The notes: generated from the sequence alone by a model not told the origin. A DNA stretch of 64,000 nt from Setophaga petechia (GCA_024362935.1 JANCRA010000019.1:154001-218000); one strand, 5' to 3'; counted from the stretch's first letter, positions 26,780 to 38,798 are shown. Translations and numbers: made by a program.

Positions 26780-27057
26780 ATGACTTTGGAAGAAAGATTT
26801 TAAAATCTGGTATTGCTGAATCTAAAGAAGAAAAGTCTGAGAATGGATTTAACACTAGTCCTCAGATTTGTAAAAGGTTATTACAGGGCACAAGAATGCT
26901 CTGCCACATCTGTGGTAAATGAGTTGAATAATAGAAAGAGTCTTGACTTTAAGGAATCCCTTTTAACCAGTACTGTAATGAAATGGGAGAAACTGCTCAT
27001 TGAGGTTGCAGCATTTCTTTCAGTAGAGGTCCTTAAGCCCATGTTGGAGGTGGAATA
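26780..27057 (+). mobile_element. Ancient CR1/L3-like 3' region
   Basis: Positions 26815-27055 follow, at low identity, the C-terminal ORF2 text of CR1 elements. A GCTGAATCTAAAGAAGAAAA block corresponds to FSLEKRR. It is followed by GAATGGATTTAACACTAGTC, a TTACAGGGCACAAGAATG block, a degenerate ATGGGAGAAACTGCTC (WN-LP) block and GAGGTCCTTAAGCCC. Several codons are out of phase. It is the probable 3' part of the relic whose endonuclease and reverse-transcriptase pieces lie upstream. I did not see a terminal tail. Confidence 0.55.
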
Positions 27058-30000
27058 AACAGGGCAAGATGCCACAGCATTACAAAGAGAGGAGTAGAAT
27101 AGGAACTTCCTAAGGTCTTCTGACTTTTTCATTTTTATTTATTTCAAGTTTTCAGCTATAGGAGAGCATAATGTTCCAATTTGCTTCACTTTTGCTCCTG
27201 CAAAACCCTTCACTTGTACCTCAGATTTTTAAAAGACTTTATGAGGTTGAATTTAAAGTTTTATTTACAGACAGGTAGCACCTGAGCAGCTTGGGCATGA
27301 ACCAGCATCAAGTGTTGTTAAATGATGTGCAAATGGAGCAGCCCATTCCAGTAGTGTACAACAGCCACCACTTCCTTTTGCTTAGGAGCTGACAAAGTCC
27401 CCCTCTGAAGCCCAACCCCTTCTGTTGCCCAGCCCCTCATCTTCTGTGTCAAGTTTTGACCTCCTACAATGCTTCTTCAGCAACATTTTCCTCTTTTATC
27501 TATCACAGCAATCTTTTGTCTCTCTCATTAGAAGAGCTTCATCAAAACTCTGCATAGTGTTTTTGGCAATAGTAGAGATTTCTAGGGGGACTTTGAATGT
27601 GGCAGTCAGATCTCTTTTCATGCAGTTAAAATATGATGCACACAAGGCAATCCACTTTCTGTAAAACATTTGGTGAGAACAGACATGGTCTTGAGGATGG
27701 GAGCACTAGACTGAGCCATGGGGGAGCAAGGCCTGATGGTAAACTACTTGTGTGGCACTGTGCACCCATACTTTCCAACTGAGCTGCAAGAACTGCAGGA
27801 TTAGCAGCACTGCCTCATCCCATGGAGTAGTTCTGAGGATAAATACATGAGGTGCCTAAATAAAGTAGTAACTGGGGTGCTGTATGCCCCTGAGATGGAT
27901 TTGCTGGTACAGGTGCAAGAGGGCAGTTTTGATTTCCATTCCTTTTAAGTTGTGCATTTGGCATGTTGACTACTTGGCCCATGTGGGAGCAGAAGGGGAT
28001 GTAGTGGTGTCACAGATGCCCATACTTCTCACTGAAAGATGGATTCAGTCTTCGGTTAGCTGGAAGTTCTTGCTCTTGCACTTATCTTTGAGCAGCTGGA
28101 GGGTCCCAAGGCCCCTAGTGCAAAGTACTTATACAGAAGGGATGAAACCTGCTCTGTTGAAAGCAAAAGCACTTAAATCCTAGGTTCACTCAGCTTCCAT
28201 CCCCTTCATCCTAGGGATGCGCAAATACATGCCTGAGTGCACCACTGAACTATGATGACTCTTCTAGAGAAATTGCTGGGAAAATTAATGGACATGTTCC
28301 TTGTCCCCAGATCGTTGCCATCTTGGTGGATTCCTGCCCTTAGAGCACTCCAGCTGCCCAGTCCCTGCCTCTGCTGGAGCACAGTGCATCTCCAGACCTC
28401 TCAGTGGGGCTGTATGAGCTCTCCCTAACCTGACTCACTAACACCCAGCTATGCTAGCAAAGTTCTACTTCAGTTAGTTAACGTGGCTCCTTTGGACCCA
28501 CACAAGCCAGGGAGGAGTTGCAGGAGCAGCTCTGCTGCTGAAGCCTAGAAGGCAGTAACTTCCAGCCAACAATGCCGGGTGTGTTGGAGCAGGGATTGCA
28601 GTGCCTAGTACACCTGTAACCACAAGGGAGCGTGGTCACAGCCACTCAGGTTTGCCTGAATTCCTTTGGTGAATAGCTGTCTTAGCAACAGAAAATGACT
28701 CTTTTTTTGAGTATTTCTTTGTAGAAATTTCTTCTAACACTGTGCAGTACGCAACTCTATTTAACATTTGGCACACCATTTGCCACAGAAGTGTTACTAC
28801 ATCTGTCCCCAAAGGTATTGGCTAAATGTATGTATGTTCCTCTTAGAAAGCTTCTCCTCTATCTAATGAACACTTCAGAGTATCTCAGAGTGTTCTGCTT
28901 TGGTCTTCTGGCTGTGTTGGACACATACATTTTATGGTATGTGCACCAGCAGTGCACTCACTTTGGCTGTCTAGAATTGCACAGCAAACAGCTAATATAC
29001 TTCCTAGGCTTCAAGTCCACAACAGAGTTAAGAAAATGCTTCTAGCATTTAAAAAATTAATATATCTTGAGATATTTTCAGAGATTCTTTTTCTTGTAGA
29101 GGAACTCTCATAATAAACACTGAGCCTTAGACTATATCAAAACCTGCATGAGCATAACATGCTGTGTTGTGAAACATTCCCAGGAGAATATATAAACATT
29201 TAGGCAAACCTCCAACAGGGTAAAACAATGCTTCTTAACATTTTCAGTCCACACTTCAATTGATTATGGATGTTTCTTACCTTGAGTATAAGTGTGACTT
29301 GTTTGGCTCCTGTGCCTCCTGAATTCAGTCCGGAATAGCAGTTACTGGACAAAGAAGGACCTGGGAATAGTCAAAGCTGCTTCAGAATTAAAGTGTTTCA
29401 GAGGCCATGTTTTTATTGCTCTATCAAAACCTGCAGTTACACAAACATTTTTGATATAAAAAACTCATTCTTCTTTCTAGCCCTGCTTCCTCCTCCTTCT
29501 TTCTTGAATCTGTTTGCAGGTCCTGTGAGGTGACCTGGCTTAAAAACAACTCTACAATACTCTGCTGAATGTGGCTGAGCTGAATGCCAATGAAAGCAGA
29601 GCCTGATATGATTCTCTTAATAAAACATGCTTGAGAACGTAAAACTAGATTGAGTTAAAAGATCTGAAAAATCATTCACTTGCACGCAGTGTTCTGTCAA
29701 AAGGAAAATACTTTGGTGAAGTATATCAATTTTGGCAAAAATTAGGTTGGAAGAAGGAGGAATGGAGAGGAAGAGAGAGACAGATCATGTGTCTCTATAT
29801 ATCCAAGTAACAGAATAAAACCATCTCAAATCCCATGTGAATGTCCTCAAACAAAATAATGCCTCATCTGACTTGAAGTCACTCACAAAATAGTGAAGAG
29901 ACTCATTTTCAATCCCACCAAATAAAAAATAAATTTGAAAATTTGACATTTTACATTAAATAATGGTTCCCCAACCCAATATAAGAGGTACAGTAAAAAG

Positions 30001-31015
30001 ATGTGGGATACTACTCAGAAAAATTCTTCATGGCTTATTCACCCTCTGTGAATAGGTTTATTCTTGTCAAGTCCAGAAATCTTTGGTCCCGTCCAAAACA
30101 TTCCTAACATAATCAGTCATGTGTCAGTGGTAGGAGACACATATAAGGCAAACTAGTTGTAAAGGTTTGTTATTTCAATATGAACCTTTTGTGTCCAGCA
30201 GGTATCAGTATGCAGAGGTTTTACAGATTTTTTTTTATATTTCTTCTTACGTTTGGACTCATTAGCCAATGTTTAATCAATTACCTGTAAAAACATGCAT
30301 AGATTTGTATAATATTTGAACACACAGTAATTACACAGCAGCTGATGTATCTGAAGATATTTTGGGAAATCCTTGTATTTATAGGTTATTTTGACTTAAA
30401 GTTGTATTTTCTATTATACTGAGCTAAAAAACACTGAAGGACAATAATTAACACATGGGACAGCAAGAGCTTGCGGGTTATGAGTAACATGGGGAGACAG
30501 CAACTAAACAAAGTATGTTAACTTACCAAAGCTCTTGAATACTCATGAAAAGAGTCATTGGATGATACCAATCATTTGCCAATACTTTTTGTAGTTACAT
30601 GTTTTATTGTTGTTTGGGGGGCTTTTCTGAATTATTTAAGAGTTATTAATATTTTATTAAATCCTCTCTTTCTTGCTTCCCTCTTGTTGCCATTTCCAAG
30701 AGCTAAGCAGCTTTCCTATGGAAAAATTGCGTAGAAGAAATCAATTCTGCAAAGTTTCTTTCACATACCCTCCTACCTGGAGATTTTAACTCTCATTATC
30801 TCCTTGACTTTCCTAAATAATTAAGAAACATATTTATTTATTTTAAATTCTGGCACTGGCTTCAGAAACCTGGACCATGTTTTTCCTTTTCTTTAAAATC
30901 CTATTGCCTGCTTTCCAAGCCCATTTCTTATCCTTTTTACTCTGTGTTTCTGTCACAATTTTACAGTTAGCCATTTAAAAAATATATAATTAAAGTGCCA
31001 AAGCACCTGCTAGCC
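27058..31015. other. No gene seen; unique AT-rich sequence
   Basis: Only short frames occur (up to 99 aa at 27884-28183) and none has a recognisable domain. No CR1 tail, tandem array or inverted repeat of note was found. Confidence 0.5.
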
Positions 31016-31031
31016 TCATGCATATGCATGA
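31016..31031. promoter_or_regulatory. Perfect 16-bp palindrome containing a MORE-type POU dimer site
   Basis: TCATGCATATGCATGA is perfectly self-complementary. Its central 12 bp (31018-31029) are ATGCATATGCAT, the palindromic MORE sequence bound cooperatively by dimers of POU factors such as Oct-1, Oct-4 and Brn proteins. Whether it is bound here is inference. A perfect palindrome of this length is unlikely by chance at any one place, but expected a few times in long AT-rich DNA. Confidence 0.45.
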
Positions 31032-31238
31032 AATAGAATTATGTCCCCTCTGGGACACTGGTGTTGTGACTCAAGGGAAATGGCTAAGTAACCATGACAA
31101 CGTGTCTCCACCACATCTTATTTCCAGTGATAAAAGCATGATTTACCCTATTAAACAAACCATATTACAACTTGCCCACAGCAAGTGGTGTCATCTTTCC
31201 GGTAGAGGCGTCAGGTCAGGAGGGAGTACAGCCCAAGT

Positions 31239-31257
31239 CCATCCATCCATCTATCCA
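31239..31257. repeat. Short CCAT-type tetranucleotide repeat
   Basis: CCATCCATCCATCTATCCA is an imperfect four- to five-unit tetranucleotide run. Confidence 0.85.
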
Positions 31258-31424
31258 AGCCTCCCCCTCGCTGACACTGCTTCATGGTTACGTTGGTGGT
31301 AAGGGGTAGGATAAGGCACATGTACAGTATTTGACATTTCTGCCCTGATAGGTGAGATGGAACGAGGGGAGCAGCACTCATTATCTGCAGGCACCAGCCC
31401 AGTCCCCAGGATAGTGGTGATGGA

Positions 31425-31470
31425 CGGCGCAGGAGAGCCCAAGGGCAGGGCGCAAAGATTGGCGGCGCCC
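31425..31470. other. Small CpG cluster
   Basis: GACGGCGCAGG, GGGCGCAAAG and GGCGGCGCCC give about five CpGs within about 45 bp, surrounded by AT-rich DNA with very few CpGs. It is too small for a standard CpG island. It directly precedes a long TAATTA- and TTTAAA-rich stretch. Confidence 0.5.
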
Positions 31471-31475
31471 ATGCA

Positions 31476-33044
31476 CAATGATTCAGAGGTTTAAATTAGA
31501 TAATTTCTGCATCTTCTTTCCTGCCAGTTTGCCAAGGCTGCCAATACTTAGTGAATGCCAGGGAAGGCTACCAGAAGTGGTTTTTCAAAGGCTGCTGCCA
31601 GAAAACAATGTTAAATTATTTTTTTATAAGCTTGCCTATGCTACTGATTAGACTTTATCTTATTTAAAGTGAATTTTAAAATCAAGTGCATGCTTCATTA
31701 TGTATTTTTGATTTACACCTTGCTTAATTAGGGAAGGCACTTTGCTATTACATTATCTATAATAATTTTATAAGGAAACTCTCCTCATTGGGTCTTTTCT
31801 ACTAGCATAATACAATATTTGTTTTATTATTGCTTTGAAGAAGTATTTAAATAAGCCAAACTAATAATTTAAATATTTTAAATATTGCCTTGTAAGTGTT
31901 TGTATTAACCCTCTTCTTTCCATCACATACTTAAAGAAAAGTATAAACCCTAATTTGAGTTCTTAATCACTTGAGGGCACAATTTGATTAAGAACAATAA
32001 ACAGAGAGGTGAAGAAATTAAAACCACGAATGTCTCAGAGAGAAAACAAAACTGGTGTTTAAAGGTCAAGTACATAGACATAATTAGTTCTACTTACATG
32101 AAGAATTGCAATTAGCTTTATGAATTACATTTTGAAATTGCCGGGTCTTGTGAATCCTGGGGGTTTCTTGAAACATCAACTGTGAGAAGGATGTGATTAG
32201 ATCAGACTCACAGCTAAGACTGAGAAAAGCTAAATCATCTTCAGTGCAAACATCTGCAAGGTGAGGCTGAAAGAACTACCTGGGCTTACCAAAAGGTGAC
32301 TAGCAAATAATAACCCAGTATTCATCAGATTATTTTCAACCTGACTTATGATTGCTAAGTTCTTGCAACTAACACTTTCCCAATTCCAAACATAGTATGT
32401 ACAGGTCTAAGTACAGAGATTCTGCATTTACTGTCAAAGGACGGATTACTTTCTCTTTTAAAAACACCAAACATGGAGAAGGTGTTGGTTATTCTAGCAA
32501 GTTCTTACAAGACCGTGACAGCTGTTCCCAAAAAAACCTCAAGCCCAATGGAATATGATTTCTGCTAGAATATGCATCCATACAAAAAAAGTCTGTGTTT
32601 GGACTTTAGGGCCTCTTCCAGTGACTTGAATGCTGAATCGTATGGAAAGATTTGACAAATATTGTTGAGTTTCCAGGTATCACCACTCTGGGCTTCCCAC
32701 ACAAGCAGGTTAATCGAGAAGCACAGCTAACATTTCCTGCAAGGTTCTCCAGTTGCCTCTGGATGCCTGTTCAAAAGGCATTGCAGATTTACCCTCTTTC
32801 TGGTGTTGGATGGGAAACCTGTAGTAGAGGTAGTAGAGTAACCCAGATTAGTTGTTTGAAGTTGGACTGAGCAGATCTGTCAGAGCACTGGATTTGCTGC
32901 TCTAGCTCTGATTGGTTTGGTTTTTTGTGCGTGTGTACAATGTAACAGTGTCTTTACCATCCAGAAACAGGCTGAGTTGTGTGTGGAGGGTTGAGCGAGG
33001 GAAGAAAACTGAAGTCAAATTTTAAACTAGTGCTCAGAACCCCA
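31476..33044. other. No gene seen; homeodomain-core-rich AT sequence
   Basis: 31600-32150 is very AT-rich with recurring TAATTA, TTAATTA and ATTTAAA words and a TTTAAATATTTTAAATATT direct repeat near 31868. The texture resembles that of vertebrate conserved non-coding elements, but I cannot test conservation. No open frame of interest was found. Confidence 0.35.
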
Positions 33045-33290
33045 ACTTGAGTAGTGACTTTGGGCAAGTAACTTGCAGCAAACTCCTCCAGAGAATGTGT
33101 GGAGCTTTACAGAATACAACAGAGAAATAAAAGGGGAAAACCCTGCATCTCAGTTTTCCTGTCTGTAACATGGGACTGATACTTACCAACCGACCCATGT
33201 CACAAGGGAGATGCAATAATTAATTAGCTAATGTTCCTACAGCACTTTAACTCTGTAAAGTGTAAAATAAATGTTAAGCATTATTGGCAC
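33045..33290 (+). mobile_element. MIR-like SINE with internal insertion
   Basis: GTGACTTTGGGCAAGTAACT at 33054-33073 matches the MIR text GTGACCTTGGGCAAGTCACT. After an unrelated stretch of about 70 bp it resumes at 33144 with GCATCTCAGTTTTCCTGTCT, then GTAACATGGGACTGATACTTACC. It ends with AGCACTTTAACTCTG and AAATAAATGTTAAGCATTATT, the MIR 3' end. The element is plus strand. MIRs are ancient amniote tRNA-derived SINEs, so heavy divergence is expected. Confidence 0.75.
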
Positions 33291-35538
33291 TTAGATTCTA
33301 CAGTGATTGGTGCCCTACAATTCCCTAAGCCAGAGAGCTAGTTATTGCTGCTCAGAGCAACAGTAGCTTACAATACATCCCTGCATTATCAGCTGGTTTC
33401 TAGATGGTTACATGCCAGTGTGCCTGTACATACACCCTCCCACATGTGCCAGATGCCACACAGGGGAGTTCTGAGGTCCAGGATGGGACTGGAAAGGGAA
33501 ATCTGCAGCCACTCTGTAACTGGGCAGTCCCTTTTTCTCTGTGGTTTTATTTCCTCCTCTCTGAAGCAGGTTATTAGGTAATAACCAGTACCTGAAACCC
33601 ACTGCCCTGCTGTATAAATACATATAAATGCTGTATTAATCTAATTTTATCAGTTGACTCATTATTACCACTGAAAGTATCCAGGATTTCAATAATTTCA
33701 ATGCCAATGAAACCAACTGGTAAATTGTGTAGAGCAATTTGAGAGAAAAGAGCTTTGTCCTTTTTCATTTTGTTGCTATATACTTCTTAGCTAAATTTTA
33801 TTTCAGTGAACAAGAAGATGGCAGCTTCTAAAATTATGTCTGAGAGATGGATATGTAGGTAATATTGTTTAATATTAACTGCTGCTACATGGGTTCATGA
33901 ATTCCCATCAGTACCGGTTTTTATGGAGTTCCTTATGCTAAAGTCTATTTCAACAAAGATAGTGGAAAGAGCCGGATTTGCAGCTCAGTAGTTCAAGAAA
34001 GAATTGCAGCTTTGTCCTCTCATTCATAGCCTGAGAGATTAGTATTGAAGTCTCTGCATTTACGCTATATACAATTACAGGATTTTTTTTCAGGTTAGAT
34101 TCAGCCTGGTCCTTCGGGTTAAAAGTTCCTTCTCATGCCCATGTTTCAAAGCCATTCAAAGCACCAGTCAGTTATTTGTAGCCTCGTGACTCCATCTAGG
34201 TTTTGAGGGCATTTAATACAAACCAGGAGAAGAGTTTCTTATTTAGTTTGCTCTCAAAGAAATCCAAAGCCACACTGTGAATCAAACCAGTAGATGATAA
34301 AATGAGACAAGCGAAAATTCTGTAAGAATCTGATTACTACTTTCAACCAAAACACTAGTGAGATGCATTTTTAGCCCATGTGGTACTATTTCTACTGACT
34401 TTGTAGGAGGCCAACTGGACAATAAGCAACCAAGCAACCCCAGACCACCACGTCAGAGTTTAAGAGTATCTTGCAGAGCAAACACCATTTAATTCCTTCA
34501 GACTTTCTTGTACTGTTTCCCTAAGCATCTCCTATTTGACTTTGTCAACCACAGGCTACTGGGCTACAGACACATTCAGCTTGAGCCAGCCAGGATCTAC
34601 TTATACAGTATTCTGCTAGACCCAGAAATATAAAGAGGATTCAAATATTGACACGCACACATTGGAGATAACTCCAGCACTCTACCACTCTACTATGGGA
34701 TATTGTACACAGTGTTATTTAACTAATAGCATGCACGGGAATTGTGATTGGCATCCATAAGGACTGGAGGAACGTGGGTGGAAAATAAAAGCCCTGAATT
34801 TGACTTTGGATCCTAGGAGCTATATTTCATATTGAGACCTCACCATAATAAATACTTAAAAGCTCATAAAATTTTGTCATGATAGAGGTGAAAACATCTC
34901 ATTTATGTATTATTAATGTATACTCACTCAGCTTGTTAATTTAATTAGTGAACTGGATAAAATTGCCTCTTTTTGTGATCTTCCTATGAAAGCAAGAAAA
35001 TGTACTTTGTGTAAGACTAGCTGGTTATCACCAAGACTGTAGCACTTCACTTCTAAAGTTCCTGAGAATGAATGACTTAATTATCTTTGCTTGTTTGGTA
35101 CTCAACCACTGAATAACACCTAGTACAAAAAAACCCAAAAAATAAAATGTTTTTTTGCTGGAGTAAAAATCAATTACTCAGTGGTTTTTTCCCGCTTTGT
35201 TTCAGATGAACAGATCCCTTCAAAAACTTTCTGGGCTTTAAGGCATGTCATAAGCAATTTCTGTTCTTGTTTTGCCACTGCCCACGGAGAGAAGACTTGA
35301 AAGTCGATACTATCTCTTTGCAAAACCCTTCCCCACATCAAAATCTACGATACTGATCTTTGCAAGTTTCTCTCAGAAAATGTCAGCAGTCTGAGTACAT
35401 CTCTATTGCAGTTTTCTTGAACTTTGGGGTTAATATTAATTTATGAACTTGGATCATAAGGAAATACCATGCAAGACTATACATACATTTTTATATTGTT
35501 CTTTTTTATAATCCATTAATTAATATCTGACATAATTC
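33291..35538. other. No gene seen; unique AT-rich sequence
   Basis: Short frames only, up to 78 aa. No interspersed repeat, CpG cluster or tandem array was recognised. Confidence 0.5.
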
Positions 35539-35598
35539 TTGGTTTGTAAAATATCCCAGACTCACTTTGTCACCTAGTCTGGGATATTTTAAAACCAA
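35539..35598. repeat. 60-nt hairpin with 23-bp stem
   Basis: The left arm 35539-35562 pairs with the right arm 35576-35598. The inner 16 bp (35547-35562 with 35576-35591, including TATCCCAGACT and AGTCTGGGATA) are perfect. A one-base bulge (G at 35546) is followed by seven more pairs. The loop is 13 nt (35563-35575). It may be a small foldback element, a structured RNA or a chance palindrome. It is too short for a typical pre-miRNA unless flanking pairing extends it. Confidence 0.85.
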
Positions 35599-36283
35599 TC
35601 TAAGTTGTTATTTTTTTTCTTTTTCTTTTTTTAGCACAAGCTTGTGTTTTACTCTCTTCAGAAACCAAACAAGTATAATAAGGAAGAAACTGAATATATG
35701 TTTTTATATGCTTTAAATGTTGGTGTTGCTTAGATGGTTTGAAAGGGAGGTGCACAGAGTTTCTTTGTGAAAGACAAGAACTTTATCATGTATCTTGTAT
35801 TCAAAAAATTTACAGGGAGATAACTGAAACCAGGAAAATGCATAAATATTAATGGAAACATATTCTCTTCTTCCCATCCATTTATAGCCCCCTTTACAAT
35901 TTAATTATCAACACAAAGTATTTAAAATAATAGAGGTTTTTATTACTAATTTATGTCTGTAAATCAAAACTGGGCAATTTTAAAGTCCATTATATCCAAA
36001 TGAATGTAAGTACTCATCACAGTGAATGACTTGGTGATATTTTCCAGTGCAAAGCTGCCCTGGTTTACATGTAAACAATAAAAACACACATACAAAAACT
36101 AAGCAGTGAGTGCATCATTTATTCTTATTTTTTTAAGTTTCAATAAAGTTGTTGGACTGTATCACTAAGGAAGAAACATGAAGATATGTTAATGTGACCT
36201 AGCTTCAGGGAAATTAAAACTGAATATAATACAACCTTGGAAGGGCACTCTAGTCCTAAGTCTTGGTAGCTCTCATTCTCTAG
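35599..36283. other. No gene seen
   Basis: AT-rich sequence, with a T-rich run at 35610-35632. No open frame or repeat was recognised. Confidence 0.5.
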
Positions 36284-36316
36284 GAATATGTTTATTCCTG
36301 CAGAATAAACATATTC
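36284..36316. promoter_or_regulatory. 14-bp perfect inverted repeat with two forkhead-type cores
   Basis: GAATATGTTTATTC at 36284-36297 is the exact reverse complement of GAATAAACATATTC at 36303-36316, separated by CTGCA. Each arm holds TGTTTAT or ATAAACA, a forkhead (FOX) core (TRTTTRY). The two sites are therefore inverted and evenly spaced. Function is inference; the symmetry is directly seen. Confidence 0.5.
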
Positions 36317-38595
36317 AACATAAGCAACAGCCTAATTTAATCTCCATTTGATGACCAATTGTGTTAAGAAGACAAATTTGTGAGAACTGCTGAAAGCATC
36401 CTGGTGAGTGACCAGTATGGTGCTGGGGCTGAGAGCTCCTCTCTGACACTGCCACATCCCCACAGCACATGTGCATGGCCTGGTGGCCTGGATGAGCCCT
36501 TGACAGCGTGTGGCACATAGTCCTCACTTCCTTTGTCACCTGCTCCTAGCACTGTAACAGGAGCACAGATGGATATTGTGGGGAACAACACGCAAGATCA
36601 CAGCAATTCAGCCTTCCTGTCAAAAGCTTAAGGGAAAAGTTTCCTGACACAGCTACACAAAGAAATCCACTTGCTGAAGCCTCACCTTTAACAGGCATTC
36701 CCAGTCCATGGAGCTCAGCGCTTTACAGGCTTGAGCAGCTCCTGGACCAGCAAAATGCTCTACCAGGTTCTGTAGGCCACTGTCAGGAACCTGGGGGTAG
36801 TCTCCTGACCTTTGCATGGTGGCATCCTGGCAGCTGCTTTGGCAATTGTCCTTGAGGAACCAGGGCTGTCCTAAGGGACAAATGGTGAAATCCACACACC
36901 TAATCCAGACAAGTCCTTTGTGAATGAAAGGAAAATACTGGTTGAAGAAAAACAAGGAAAGTGTCCTTGGATGACTTTATGATGCTTGTATCCCCATTTA
37001 TAAGTTCTGCACCTTTGGAACTGGTTCTGAGAGCAAAGAGGGAGAGAAGAAATGCAGAGTTTGTTTGCAGAAACTGCTCTTGCTCCCCCGCATCCTTCAC
37101 ACAGACTGTGCCGACTGCAGCACATACAGAGGGAAAGAGCTCTCCTTCGCTTTCAGTTAGGTTTTTTTAGCTAGCTGAGCAAAAAAGTTCCTTAGACTGT
37201 GATGTTTCTTTTTCTTGGAACTGATCGGCCCTGCTCCGGAATGAAAACCCAGAAAAACATTGAGAGCTCACACCTGTGGTCCACCTGGGCCGGGATGTGG
37301 CATTTTCCAGTGCAGCAAGGACTGATAAGAAACTGAGCAAGCTGAGCTACATTCCATGAAAAGGACTCTCTGAATTTGTCATCTCTTCGGAACAATGAGA
37401 GGTTCCATTATTTAGTATTATTCATTTTACCATGTTTGTGAATACTTTGCTTGTAAATAAACAGTTTTTTCCACTTTTCTCAAAGGAGGTTTATGTCTCC
37501 CAAACTGGGTTGAATTTGTTTTCTAGAGGGACTCCTTCAGAGGTCTCCTCCCAAATTTTTCCCAAACCAGGACAGCAAGCAAGTTTCCACTAAGAAAAAC
37601 ATTGAAAACAAATTTGAAGAGACGGAGATTACCCTACTATCAGGTATTGAAGGTGTAGACTAGCTTAGAAACAAATAAGGGCTTCTCCAAGCAGTTGTTT
37701 TGTATTTACAGAATGTTTCTCATTCTAGAAAATGAAAGCATTATAACTTAATAAAGAGTCCTGCAAAGAAAGATCTGTTTTTCCCAGAACTAAAGGAAAT
37801 CATATGTACCTACTGATTAGGAATTACAGCAGCAGAGAATTATTTAGGACTGGAGGCTTTTTTTCCTTCTTTTTTGGCACTGCTAGGTGAAATTAGGGTC
37901 AAGTAAAATGCAACTTCCCAAACTGGAATTCATCCAGGACACATCCCTTACACTTTTTTTGTGCTACACCAATCAAAGGGGAATAAAAATGACTAGGCTG
38001 CTTCAATATTTTGCAATAAAATGTGTTCTAATATTTACAATAAATCATTTTGTATCAATAGAAACATAGTTATGTTTGCACCACATTGCTTCCCATTTTT
38101 CATCTAAAATATCAGTACCCTAAGTTTAACACATCTCCTTTGTCTTATGCAGTTTGGCCAAGATTAGAATTCTAGTGAAATCCAGAAAAAATCTCCATGA
38201 TCTTCAGATAACAGAGTAATTCCATCTGATACCAATATTTCATAGATATTGAAAACATAGATCATTTATTTTGGTGACTGTTGCAGAGACTCCATTCTAA
38301 GGACCTAGCAGATAATAAACAATAATTTCTTTATGTTGCTTACAAAAGAAGTTTCACAGTTGAACATACATCAAAGTCAGTTGCTGAGGGCATTATATAT
38401 AATATGCTAAATCTGTAACAGATGGGCTATACAAGAGGCTGAAAAAGTGCTTGATTAGAGCTGTGCTTCTATTGCTCTACAAAACTTCCAGATGCCATCA
38501 TGTTGTTAATAATCTGGGGATCTCTCTTCACCATATTGGACCTGCTTGTCAGCTCTGCCCAATTAGCAAAGATAGCTCCAAGGTACGAGCGCAAT
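36317..38595. other. No gene seen; unique sequence
   Basis: A somewhat GC-richer stretch at 36380-37130 carries overlapping short frames on both strands (100 aa minus at 36653-36955, 69 aa plus at 36961-37170) with no domain I recognise. The rest is AT-rich. Confidence 0.45.
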
Positions 38596-38603
38596 TCCTA
38601 GGG

Positions 38604-38790
38604 CGGTGATTTTCAACATTTTTCAATTTGTGGACCCTTAAGGATTTATCACTGAAGATGTGGATCTCTGTGCAGCAAATGAAAACCTATTGGCAGTGGG
38701 CATGCTGGTTTTGCTTACCCTTTTTAGTCCCCAAAGTAGGAGTGCTGGGAGCCAGGGGAGTCTGCAAGCACACCAGACTGAAAAAGACTG
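38604..38790. mobile_element. hAT-type (Charlie-like) MITE with target-site duplication
   Basis: The left terminus CGGTGATTTTCAACATTTTT, then CAATTTGTGGACCCTTAA, matches the CAGTGGTTTTCAACC...GTGGACCCCTAA start of non-autonomous hAT-Charlie elements. The right end GACTGAAAAAGACTG is its approximate inverted complement. The flanking octamers TCCTAGGG (38596-38603) and TCTTAGGA (38791-38798) agree at 6 of 8 positions, as expected for an old 8-bp hAT duplication. Length is about 187 bp with no coding capacity. Confidence 0.65.
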
Positions 38791-38798
38791 TCTTAGGA

